From Actinomycetota bacterium (GTDB lineage: Bacteria; Actinomycetota; Humimicrobiia; Humimicrobiales; Humimicrobiaceae): DNA of 8,320 bases. The translations under genes and the position numbers were made by a program. Location: positions 1-8,320 of the forward strand of contig PWSB01000224.1 in the NCBI GenBank assembly GCA_003563375.1. The letters are read 5' to 3'. Shown here one piece after another: positions 1-6,473 of the stretch (its first letter is position 1; the number at the start of each line of letters is the position of its first letter). A model generated the notes under the pieces. The model saw nothing but the letters and a program-made list of their open reading frames with translations. It was not told where the DNA came from and searched no databases.

Positions 1-1436
1 AGGTGAAGAAAGTGGAGGACATAACCGGTTTCCCTGAAATGCTTGATGGCAGAGTGAAGTCACTGCATCCTTATATCCACGGGGCCCTGTTAGCTGATAG
101 AAAAAATAAAAAACATATGCAGCAGGTAAAAGAGATGGGACTAAAACTCATTGATATGGTCGTAGTCAACCTTTACCCTTTCAAAGAAACTATCTCTAAG
201 CCTGATGTAAAAATGGAGGAGGCAGTTGAAAATATCGATATCGGTGGACCTACTATGATAAGAAGTGCTGCCAAAAACTACAAAAGTGTTGCGGTTGTGG
301 TAAACCCACAGGATTATTCCATGATAGCAAGCGAGATGGAAAAAAATAATGGCCGTTTAAATGATGACACTCTTTTTGGATTATGTGTTAAGGCCTTTGG
401 CCACACTCACCAATACGATGGCTTTATACATGATTATTTCTCCTCACTGGGCGGTGAGGGAGGTTTCTCTGATACGGTAAAGTTTGCCTTGAGCAAAATA
501 CAGGACCTAAGGTATGGGGAGAACCCCCATCAAAGGGCTGCTTATTACAGGTTGTCCGAAAGCCAGCCAGGTTCACTGGTGGATTCTGAACAGCTGCAGG
601 GAAAGGAACTATCTTATAATAACATTCTGGATGTTAACGCAGCCTTTAGCATAGTAAAAGAATTTCCCCAGATATGCGTGTCTGTGATAAAGCACAATAA
701 TCCTTGCGGGGCAGCCCTGGGGGAGAATGTTGCCGACGCTTATAAAAAGGCCTATAAAACGGATCCAGTCTCTGCATTCGGCAGTGTAGTAGCCTGCAAT
801 GAAGAATGGACAGGGCAAGCAGCTGAATTTCTTGCTGATAAATATGTCGAAGTCCTTATAGCTCCTTCTTTTGAACAGGAAGCGCTTGGGATACTGAAGA
901 AAAAGGAAAATTTGAGGGTATTAAAAATTGATTTTGATTTAGATGAATATATAAAAAGGCTTACCGAAGGTAAAATAAGGCAAGTGGATATTAAAAGTGT
1001 AGACGGGGGGATGCTGCTCCAGGATTTGGATGCAGGCATAGATGACCGTTATAAGATGCAGGTTGTAACTGATGCCAAGCCTTCCGATAGACAGTGGGCA
1101 GACCTTCTTTTCGGGTGGCAGATAGCTAAAAATGTGAAGTCAAATTCAATAGTGCTGGCTAAAGATGGGATGACCGTAGGGATAGGGGCCGGCCAGATGA
1201 GCAGGATCGATTCGGTGAGGATTTCCATAGATAAGTCAGAAGGCAGGGCAGAAGGCTCCTGTCTCTGCTCGGATGCTTTTTTCCCCTTTGAAGATGCGGT
1301 CGAGGTGGCTGCAGAAAATGGGATATCTGCAATTATACAGCCCGGAGGTTCTGTTAAGGACACACAGATCATAGAGACTTGTAACAGGCATGGCATTACC
1401 ATGGTATTCACCGGAAAAAGGCATTTTAAGCATTAA
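1..1436 (+). CDS. purH: Bifunctional AICAR formyltransferase / IMP cyclohydrolase (5'-truncated)
   Basis: PurH catalyses the last two steps of de novo IMP synthesis in the cytoplasm: formylation of AICAR with 10-formyl-THF, then ring closure of FAICAR. The reading frame is open to the window edge; the GTG at position 3 is almost certainly an internal Val codon, because the sequence from there (VEDITGFPEMLDGRVKSLHP) matches the middle of the N-terminal MGS-like cyclohydrolase domain. About 40-50 residues are therefore missing. Numbering from that GTG, the GGPTMIRSAAKN motif of the cyclohydrolase domain lies near 81-92. The formyltransferase domain follows, with LRYGENPHQ (169-177) and the catalytic Lys-His pair in KHNNPCG (K230, H231), then DPVSAFG, and IQPGGSVKD and the GKRHFKH end near the C-terminus. 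Everything visible is intact. No purD or other pur gene follows, so purH is the last or only gene of its unit here; it converges on lon with an 11-bp gap and no clear terminator. Confidence 0.97.
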   Translation, partial: VKKVEDITGFPEMLDGRVKSLHPYIHGALLADRKNKKHMQQVKEMGLKLIDMVVVNLYPFKETISKPDVKMEEAVENIDIGGPTMIRSAAKNYKSVAVVVNPQDYSMIASEMEKNNGRLNDDTLFGLCVKAFGHTHQYDGFIHDYFSSLGGEGGFSDTVKFALSKIQDLRYGENPHQRAAYYRLSESQPGSLVDSEQLQGKELSYNNILDVNAAFSIVKEFPQICVSVIKHNNPCGAALGENVADAYKKAYKTDPVSAFGSVVACNEEWTGQAAEFLADKYVEVLIAPSFEQEALGILKKKENLRVLKIDFDLDEYIKRLTEGKIRQVDIKSVDGGMLLQDLDAGIDDRYKMQVVTDAKPSDRQWADLLFGWQIAKNVKSNSIVLAKDGMTVGIGAGQMSRIDSVRISIDKSEGRAEGSCLCSDAFFPFEDAVEVAAENGISAIIQPGGSVKDTQIIETCNRHGITMVFTGKRHFKH

Positions 1437-1447
1437 AAAGGCCCTCT

Positions 1448-3808
1448 TTAGAAAACCTTTACCGCAAAAGGATCTTTTTGTAGTGTATGTTTTACCACGT
1501 CATCTATATTATCTACAAATACAAGCTCCAGGCCTTTCAATATATTCGGCGGCACTTCATCAAGGTCCTTTTTATTCTTGGAAGGGAGAATGACTTTTTT
1601 AAGCCCTGCTGTCTTTGCAGCTAAAAGTTTCTCCTTCAAGCCGCCTATAGGCAGCACCCTGCCCCTGAGGGTGATCTCCCCGGTCATGCCAACATCCCTT
1701 TTCACCGGTATACCTGTAAAAGTGGAGACCAGAGAAGAAGTTATGGCTACACCTGCTGAAGGACCGTCTTTGGGAATGGCTCCTGCGGGGACGTGTATAT
1801 GTATATCCGATTTTGAAAACATCTCAGGGTCTATACCGAAATCTTTTGTTTTGGATCTGAAGTAGCTCCTGGCTGCTTTAGCTGACTCCTGCATTACATC
1901 CCCAAGCTTGCCGGTAAGGATCAATTCCCCTTTTCCGCTGTAACGGGTTGACTCGACAAGGATAATGTCTCCGCCTACAGGCGTGTAAGCAAGGCCTGTG
2001 GCCACACCCACCTTGTCTTCATCCTCTATCTCACTGGGCTGGATCTTTGAGACCCCGAGGTAGTCTCTTACCTTTTTCTTGTCTATGACTTTGGGGTAAT
2101 CTTTTTTCTCGACTATCTCTCTGGCAACTTTTTTGCATATATTGGCTAGCTCCCTTTCAAGATTTCTAACCCCTGCTTCCCTGGTGTATTCTTCGATGAC
2201 CAGAAGAACAGCTTTTTTATCAAACCTTATATCATATTTTTCTATGCCCTGCTCCTTAAGCTGCTTGGGAATCAAAAATTTTTGGGCAATATATATCTTT
2301 TCTTCAGAACTGTACCCAGGTATCTCGATGACTTCCATTCTGTCTTTTAAAGCAGGATGGATAGTATCCAATATATTTGCAGTGGTAACAAACATAACAT
2401 TAGAGAGGTTAAATGGAACCTCTAGGTAATGGTCCCTGAAAGAATTGTTTTGCTCAGGGTCCAAAACTTCCAATAATGCTGAAGAAGGGTCTCCCCTGAA
2501 ATCAGCTCCAACCTTGTCTATTTCATCGAGCATGAACAAGGGGTTGTTTGTGCCTACCTGCATAAGCCCCTGTACTATCCTTCCCGGAAGGGCTCCTACA
2601 TAGGTCCTCCTGTGACCTCTTATTTCTGCCTCATCCCTTACTCCGCCTATAGACATCCTGATGAATTTCCTGCCCATGGCTTTGGCTATAGATTGGCCCA
2701 GGGAAGTCTTGCCGACTCCAGGAGGCCCTACAAAACAAAGTATGGGCCCTTTGGTGGCGGTACCTTTAAGCTTTCTTACCGCAAGGTAATCAAGGATGTG
2801 CTCTTTTACTTTTTCAAGGTCATAGTGGTCCCCGTCAAGGACCTGTTTTGCCTTCCTGAGGTTGAGGACATCCTTGGTCTTTTCGGACCACGGCACATCA
2901 AGCATGGTGTCCACATAAGTCCTTACATAAGAATATTCAGGGCTCATACTGGGTATGCTCTCGAGCCTCTGTATCTCTTTTTCTACTTTATGCCTGGCTT
3001 CTGCAGGCATCTTTTTCTTTTTGATCTTTTCCTCATATTCTTTGGCCATTGCTACGCTTTCATCTGATTCTCCCAGCTCATTCTTTATAGCTTTAAGCTG
3101 CTGCCGCAAGTAATATTCCCTCTGTGTTTTGCCGACTTCTTTTTGGACCTTATCCCTTATTTGGGACTGTACTTCAAATTTTTTGAGCTCTTCGGTAAGA
3201 TATTCCGTCAATTTAGCCAATCTTTTTTTGACATCAAGCTCTTCAAGTATCTTTTGCTTGGCATGTGTCGAGGACAGGAGATAGGAGGCAAAAAGGTCTG
3301 CCTGGACTTCAGGCTTGGAAATATTTGTTGCTGCTACAACAAATGCCGTAGGCAAAGGAATGCCAAGCTGGATGAACTTCTCAACCTGCATCCTTATTGT
3401 TGTATTTAGCTTTTTAAATTCCTCATCCTCTTCATATGGTTCATCCTCCAATACCTCTATTGCAGCCCTGAAATACTTATCGCTCTGTGTATAATACTTG
3501 ATCTTCACCCTGGATATACCCTCCACAACACACTTGATCTCATCCTCCGAGGTCTCTACCACCTGTTTTATCACACAAGCGGTCCCGATTTCATAGAAAT
3601 CTTCCTTGGTCACATCTTCTTTATCCTGCTCTTTTTGTGCCACTACAACGATTATCTTATGCTCTTCCCTGGCACTTTTCACGGCTTCCAAAGATTTTTG
3701 TCTACCAACTATAAGGGGGGTGGAAAGATAAGGAAAAACCACGCTGTTTTTTAAGCTTAACAACGGTAATTCCTGTGGTATTCTAATCTTTTCTTTCTCG
3801 TCTGCCAT
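1448..3808 (-). CDS. lon: ATP-dependent endopeptidase Lon (LonA type)
   Basis: Cytoplasmic hexameric AAA+ serine protease that degrades misfolded and selected regulatory proteins. With the ATG at 3808 as start it has 786 residues, the usual LonA length. Order of domains: N-terminal substrate domain (about 10-200, containing LPLLSLKNSVVFPY), a long charged coiled-coil linker (about 200-300), the AAA+ module with Walker A GPPGVGKT (361-368) and Walker B FMLDEID (D428, E429), and the C-terminal protease domain. The catalytic Ser is in DGPSAG (S684) and the catalytic Lys in GGLKEK (K727), 43 residues apart as in E. coli Lon (S679/K722). No transmembrane insertion is seen, so it is not a LonB type. 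An in-frame TTG at 3820 would add four residues, but it directly abuts the AGGAG ribosome binding site; the ATG lies 12 nt from it and is preferred. It is transcribed alone, from a good promoter in the divergent region shared with the DUF89 gene. Confidence 0.97.
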   Translation of the reverse strand: MADEKEKIRIPQELPLLSLKNSVVFPYLSTPLIVGRQKSLEAVKSAREEHKIIVVVAQKEQDKEDVTKEDFYEIGTACVIKQVVETSEDEIKCVVEGISRVKIKYYTQSDKYFRAAIEVLEDEPYEEDEEFKKLNTTIRMQVEKFIQLGIPLPTAFVVAATNISKPEVQADLFASYLLSSTHAKQKILEELDVKKRLAKLTEYLTEELKKFEVQSQIRDKVQKEVGKTQREYYLRQQLKAIKNELGESDESVAMAKEYEEKIKKKKMPAEARHKVEKEIQRLESIPSMSPEYSYVRTYVDTMLDVPWSEKTKDVLNLRKAKQVLDGDHYDLEKVKEHILDYLAVRKLKGTATKGPILCFVGPPGVGKTSLGQSIAKAMGRKFIRMSIGGVRDEAEIRGHRRTYVGALPGRIVQGLMQVGTNNPLFMLDEIDKVGADFRGDPSSALLEVLDPEQNNSFRDHYLEVPFNLSNVMFVTTANILDTIHPALKDRMEVIEIPGYSSEEKIYIAQKFLIPKQLKEQGIEKYDIRFDKKAVLLVIEEYTREAGVRNLERELANICKKVAREIVEKKDYPKVIDKKKVRDYLGVSKIQPSEIEDEDKVGVATGLAYTPVGGDIILVESTRYSGKGELILTGKLGDVMQESAKAARSYFRSKTKDFGIDPEMFSKSDIHIHVPAGAIPKDGPSAGVAITSSLVSTFTGIPVKRDVGMTGEITLRGRVLPIGGLKEKLLAAKTAGLKKVILPSKNKKDLDEVPPNILKGLELVFVDNIDDVVKHTLQKDPFAVKVF

Positions 3809-3820
3809 GATATATATCAA

Positions 3821-3825
3821 CTCCT
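3821..3825 (-). promoter_or_regulatory. Ribosome binding site of lon (decides the start)
   Basis: AGGAG on the minus strand (CTCCT as written). It abuts an in-frame TTG (3820-3818), leaving no spacer, while the ATG at 3808-3806 is 12 nt away. Twelve nt is longer than optimal but workable, so ATG is the better start. The conserved LonA homology begins only after this ATG. Confidence 0.65.
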
Positions 3826-3900
3826 GTTTATTTATAAAATCTCTAAATTAAAATTACTGCAAAACCAACTTCAATGCAATGAATCAAAAATCTAATTAAG

Positions 3901-3929
3901 ATTATAGCAAAATTATCATAGATTACCAA
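3901..3929 (-). promoter_or_regulatory. Probable sigma-A promoter of lon
   Basis: Minus-strand -35 TTGGTA (3929-3924, 4 of 6 consensus bases), 17-bp spacer, and -10 TATAAT (3906-3901, perfect) preceded by TGC, which makes an extended -10 (TGnTATAAT). Predicted transcription start is near 3894, giving a 5' leader of about 86 nt before the lon ATG. No heat-shock CIRCE element (TTAGCACTC-N9-GAGTGCTAA) is seen. Confidence 0.7.
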
Positions 3930-3957
3930 ATAAATTGTATCTACTTAGAAAATAATT

Positions 3958-3974
3958 TTTCACTTAAAGTGAAA
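3958..3974. promoter_or_regulatory. Perfect 17-nt palindrome, operator-like
   Basis: TTTCACTTAAAGTGAAA has 8-bp arms around a single central A. It lies about 30 bp upstream of the lon -35 box and about 46 bp upstream of the -10 box assigned to the divergent DUF89 gene. It has the form of a dimeric repressor or activator site rather than a terminator, since there is no loop of useful size. The regulator is not known. Confidence 0.5.
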
Positions 3975-3992
3975 TTGAAAATGGATTATATA

Positions 3993-4012
3993 TGACTTAA
4001 TCTGCGAAGTCA
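3993..4012. promoter_or_regulatory. Inverted repeat with half-sites related to the upstream palindrome
   Basis: TGACTT (3993-3998) and AAGTCA (4007-4012) form a 6-bp inverted repeat with an 8-nt spacer, overlapping where the -35 and spacer of the DUF89 promoter should lie. The half-sites T(G/C)ACTT and AAGT(C/G)A match those of the palindrome at 3958-3974, so both could bind one regulator. It is short enough to occur by chance in AT-rich DNA. Confidence 0.35.
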
Positions 4013-4025
4013 AATGTTGTATAAT
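3997..4025 (+). promoter_or_regulatory. Possible promoter of the DUF89 gene
   Basis: A perfect -10 TATAAT lies at 4020-4025. The hexamer 17 bp upstream is TTAATC (3997-4002), only 3 of 6 for a -35, so the promoter may need an activator or be weak. Predicted start is near 4032, about 30 nt before the ATG. Confidence 0.45.
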
Positions 4026-4062
4026 GGTTTGGTTAAAAAATACTGGTTGGGAGCTGAAATAA

Positions 4063-4962
4063 ATGAAAACTCAGTTGGATTGTGTACCATGCGTACTGGA
4101 CCAATGCATAAATACCTTAAACATATCTAAGGTAAGTGATACTGTTAAAAAAAAGACTATAAAAATGCTTATAAAAAGATTAGAGGATATGGATTTTAAT
4201 CTGGCGCCAACAGAGAATTCTGATCTGGCCTATTTGGTCTGTAAAGAGGCTACAAAGATCTCTGACCCTTTTAAAGGCCTAAAGAAAAAATATAATAAGC
4301 TCGCCCTAAAAGTCTATCCAAGCCTTAAAAAAATGGTGGACGAATCTTCCGATCCTTTATATACAGCCGCTAAAATATCAGTTGAGGGGAATATAATCGA
4401 TTTGGGCATAAGGGAAAACAACGAAAAGGGATTGGATTTCAACCAGATATTAAAGGATATCAGGGAAATGCCCCTGGCCATAAACGATATTGAAAAGTTC
4501 CGGGATGACCTCAAAAAGATAAAAAATATACTGTACTTAGGGGATAACGCTGGAGAGATAGTCTTTGACAAGATATTTTTAAACCAACTTATAAAAGAAG
4601 GTAAAAATGTCGTATTCTCTGTAAAATCAGGACCTATCATAAATGATGCCACCATTGAAGATGCAAAGGAAGCAAAAATAACCGAGCTGGTAAAAGTAAT
4701 AGGAACAGGCTCAGGCCGTTCCGGGGTGGTCTTTTCCTTGGTCTCGGAGGAATTTTTAAAGGAATTCAAAAAGGCTGATTTAGTAATAAGCAAGGGTCAG
4801 GCCAACTTCGAATGCCTTGATGAAGTGGATAAAAATATCTATTTTATATTGAAAGCAAAATGCGCCCAGGTAGCCTCAAGGCTGAAGGTAGGGTACCTTG
4901 ATGTGGTATTTGTAAAGAGAAGGCCAAAATGGGGGATCAGGGTCAATAGCCAAGCCTTCTAA
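4063..4962 (+). CDS. DUF89 / ARMT1-like family protein, probable metal-dependent damage-control phosphatase
   Basis: A 299-residue cytoplasmic protein of the DUF89 family (PF01937). Characterised family members are metal-dependent phosphatases proposed to remove damaged or overflow sugar and cofactor phosphates; the substrate of this subgroup is not settled. Visible marks: an N-terminal CVPC pair (C7, C10) typical of the prokaryotic branch, SVEGNIIDLG (106-115), the metal-binding LGDNAGE (D161, N162), KSGPIINDAT (N194, D195), and VISKGQANFE (241-250, K244), followed by FILKAKC near the C-terminus. The expected active-site residues are all present. GGGAG at 4049-4053 is 9 nt before the ATG, which supports this start. 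It diverges from lon and its 3' end overlaps the convergent zincin gene by 20 bp; its last residues (about VNSQAF) are encoded in that overlap. Family assignment is firm, but the substrate cannot be read from the sequence. Confidence 0.88.
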   Translation: MKTQLDCVPCVLDQCINTLNISKVSDTVKKKTIKMLIKRLEDMDFNLAPTENSDLAYLVCKEATKISDPFKGLKKKYNKLALKVYPSLKKMVDESSDPLYTAAKISVEGNIIDLGIRENNEKGLDFNQILKDIREMPLAINDIEKFRDDLKKIKNILYLGDNAGEIVFDKIFLNQLIKEGKNVVFSVKSGPIINDATIEDAKEAKITELVKVIGTGSGRSGVVFSLVSEEFLKEFKKADLVISKGQANFECLDEVDKNIYFILKAKCAQVASRLKVGYLDVVFVKRRPKWGIRVNSQAF

Positions 4963-5281
4963 GCCTTTGTTCATCGAGGCCGAAGTAATGGCCTATCTCA
5001 TGCAGTATAACCCGTCTTACATTTTTCTTTACGTCCTCATCAGTAGGGCTGATACGTTCTATTGCCTTTTTATAAAGGGTTATTTTATCGGGCATGGAAC
5101 GCCTGCCCCTAAAAGTCCTTCTTGTGGCAGGCACACCCTGGTAAAGCCCAAGGGTAAGCTTTCCTTTCGGGGGCTCTGAGTCATCTATTACCAGTCCGAT
5201 ATTTTCAAGCCTTGAGCTGAAATTCTCAGGCAGGTTGTCCAATACTTCCAATACTATATTTTCAAATTCATTTTCTTCCAT
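4943..5281 (-). CDS. Small zincin-like metallopeptidase family protein (PF06262/DUF1025 type)
   Basis: A 112-residue soluble protein with no signal peptide or membrane segment. Near the C-terminus is HEIGHYFGLDE (94-104), the HExxHxxxxxxE/D zinc-binding signature of minimal metzincin-like folds; H94 and H98 would bind zinc and E95 would be the general base, with D103 or E104 as a possible third ligand. The central GLYQG and the RPDKITLYK-like stretch (here MPDKITLYKK, 63-72) are also typical of this small family, whose cellular role and substrates are unknown. An in-frame TAA lies 7 nt upstream of the ATG, so no upstream start is possible, and no Shine-Dalgarno sequence precedes it. The protein ends RRLGY-stop (TGA), soon after the motif, as is normal for the family. 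It diverges from the GalT-family gene and overlaps the DUF89 gene tail to tail. Confidence 0.85.
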   Translation of the reverse strand: MEENEFENIVLEVLDNLPENFSSRLENIGLVIDDSEPPKGKLTLGLYQGVPATRRTFRGRRSMPDKITLYKKAIERISPTDEDVKKNVRRVILHEIGHYFGLDEQRLRRLGY

Positions 5282-5287
5282 GGCTAT

Positions 5288-5315
5288 ATTTTAAAGGCTT
5301 AAAGCTAAAATTCAA
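5288..5315 (-). promoter_or_regulatory. Candidate promoter of the zincin gene, giving a leaderless transcript
   Basis: Minus-strand -35 TTGAAT (5315-5310, 4 of 6), 16-bp spacer, -10 TAAAAT (5293-5288, 5 of 6). Counting 7 nt from the -10 puts the start of transcription on position 5281, the A of the ATG. This agrees with the absence of a ribosome binding site. It is inferred from spacing alone. Confidence 0.45.
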
Positions 5316-5325
5316 GGGGCTTAAA
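5296..5325. repeat. Pair of 8-bp direct repeats, GGCTTAAA
   Basis: GGCTTAAA occurs at 5296-5303 and again at 5318-5325, 22 bp start to start (about two helical turns). One copy is in the spacer of the proposed zincin promoter and the other just upstream of its -35, both upstream of the galT-like promoter. It could be a tandem regulator site, or chance. Confidence 0.3.
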
Positions 5326-5334
5326 ATAGGTTGG

Positions 5335-5363
5335 TTGATAAATAGTAAACAGACATTTATTAT
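5335..5363 (+). promoter_or_regulatory. Probable sigma-A promoter of the GalT-family gene
   Basis: -35 TTGATA (5335-5340, 5 of 6), 17-bp spacer, -10 TATTAT (5358-5363, 5 of 6). Predicted start is near 5370, with a leader of about 23 nt that contains the AGGGG ribosome binding site at 5381-5385, 7 nt before the ATG. Confidence 0.65.
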
Positions 5364-5392
5364 AGACATACTAATAAAAAAGGGGATAGGCT

Positions 5393-6400
5393 ATGTCCAT
5401 AATAAGGCAGAACATTTCCACTAGGGACTGGACCATCTTTTCACTGGAAAGGGCAAAGAGGCCCCAGGACTTCAAGCAGAAAAAAAGAAAAAAGATTGAT
5501 AAAGAATATGTGGCTGACTGCCCTTTCTGTATGGGAAATGAACACCTGACCCCCAAAGAACTTTTAAGGATAGGGGAGGACGGCTGGGATATAAGGGTGG
5601 TCCCCAATAAATTTCCAGCGCTGGAACCAAAAGATGGGGCCACCCTTCAGGGGGGAAGACAAATGGCCGGTCCTTACCTGTGCATGGAGGGGATAGGCCA
5701 GCATGAAGTCATCGTAGAGACTCCGCTTCATAACAAAAGCCTTGCATTGATGGATATAGAGGAGATGGAAAATGTTGTTTTTTCATATAAACAAAGGTAT
5801 TCGCAGCTAAGCAAGAACGAGGACTATCAGCTGATCATAATCTTTAGGAATCATGGAAGCAAGGCAGGCACTTCACTAGAGCATCCTCACTCACAGTTGA
5901 TAGCAACACCCTTTGTCCCGGGTTATGTGAGAAACAGGCTGTTTGAAGCCCAAAGATACTATGATGACCTGGGACATTGTGTCTATTGTGAAATGCTTAA
6001 ATATGAGATAGACAAGGATAAGAGAATAATATGCCAGAACGATGGCCTTGTTGCCTTTGCCCCCTATGCTTCGGTGGTCCCTTACAATATTATGATAATC
6101 CCTAAAATGCACCAATCCTGCTTTATACAGGCAGATAATGAATTGCTGGCGGATACGGCAGATATCCTTAAGACAACCCTTAAAATGTTGTACGATGTAT
6201 TGGAGGATCCGGATTATAATTACATAATAGACAGCGCCCCAGCTGACAAAGCAGGAGAAAAACATTACCATTGGCATATAGAGATCCTTCCCAGGCTCAA
6301 TACAAGGGCCGGTTTTGAAATAGGCTCAGGGATGTATATAAATACCGTATTGCCCGAAGATTGCGCTAGGGTGTTAAAAGAAAATAAGGGCCATAGCTAA
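5393..6400 (+). CDS. galT: Galactose-1-phosphate uridylyltransferase family protein (HIT superfamily)
   Basis: A 335-residue cytoplasmic nucleotidylyltransferase. GalT moves UMP between UDP-glucose and galactose-1-phosphate through a uridylylated histidine. The catalytic motif is HPHSQ (164-168), with H166 the expected nucleophile. First zinc site: C43 and C46 (CPFC), H104 and H164. A second likely site: C196 and C199 (CVYC), H240 and a His of HYHWH (291-295). NHGSKAGTS (153-161) precedes the catalytic motif, and VVPNKFPAL (69-77) is a typical N-terminal element. HPHSQ, rather than the HPHGQ of E. coli GalT, together with two Cys pairs, resembles the branch that includes plant ADP-glucose phosphorylase, so the substrate could be another NDP-sugar or sugar phosphate. 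There is no galK, galE or glycogen gene in the window to decide. The start is supported by AGGGG 7 nt upstream. The gene is read alone or with the S2P gene 73 bp downstream; no intrinsic terminator separates them. Confidence 0.87.
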   Translation: MSIIRQNISTRDWTIFSLERAKRPQDFKQKKRKKIDKEYVADCPFCMGNEHLTPKELLRIGEDGWDIRVVPNKFPALEPKDGATLQGGRQMAGPYLCMEGIGQHEVIVETPLHNKSLALMDIEEMENVVFSYKQRYSQLSKNEDYQLIIIFRNHGSKAGTSLEHPHSQLIATPFVPGYVRNRLFEAQRYYDDLGHCVYCEMLKYEIDKDKRIICQNDGLVAFAPYASVVPYNIMIIPKMHQSCFIQADNELLADTADILKTTLKMLYDVLEDPDYNYIIDSAPADKAGEKHYHWHIEILPRLNTRAGFEIGSGMYINTVLPEDCARVLKENKGHS

Positions 6401-6431
6401 TTTTTAAGCTATAAATACTTAAAAGAGATTA

Positions 6432-6440
6432 TGATATAAT
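6432..6440 (+). promoter_or_regulatory. Extended -10 promoter of the S2P gene
   Basis: TGATATAAT is a perfect TATAAT (6435-6440) with the TGn extension. No recognisable -35 lies 16-18 bp upstream (TAAATA at the 17-bp spacing), which extended -10 promoters tolerate. Predicted start is near 6447, about 27 nt before the ATG. AAGGAG at 6461-6466 is 7 nt before the ATG. Confidence 0.55.
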
Positions 6441-6473
6441 TTTTACAGTAAATTTTAATTAAGGAGCACAATA

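Noticed and set aside
3..5. GTG at position 3 as the start of purH
   Set aside because: The sequence after it is the middle of the conserved cyclohydrolase domain and the frame is open to the window edge, so the true start lies outside.
2612..3067. Long open frame on the + strand opposite lon (about 150 codons), and similar frames opposite purH, galT and S2P
   Set aside because: They lie antisense inside firmly identified genes, have no recognisable domain or ribosome binding site, and their composition is that of the complement of a real coding frame.
3870..3883. TTCAATGCAATGAA imperfect palindrome in the lon 5' leader
   Set aside because: One mismatched pair in a 14-nt AT-rich sequence; well within chance, though its place just after the predicted lon start point would suit an operator.
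4978..4995. AGGCC / GGCCT stem just after the DUF89 stop as a terminator
   Set aside because: Five-bp stem inside the zincin coding sequence, not followed by a T run.
6393..6412. ATAGCT / AGCTAT inverted repeat at the end of galT as a possible terminator
   Set aside because: Only 6 bp with two G/C pairs per arm, 8-nt loop, and followed by AAATACTTAAAAG rather than a T run.
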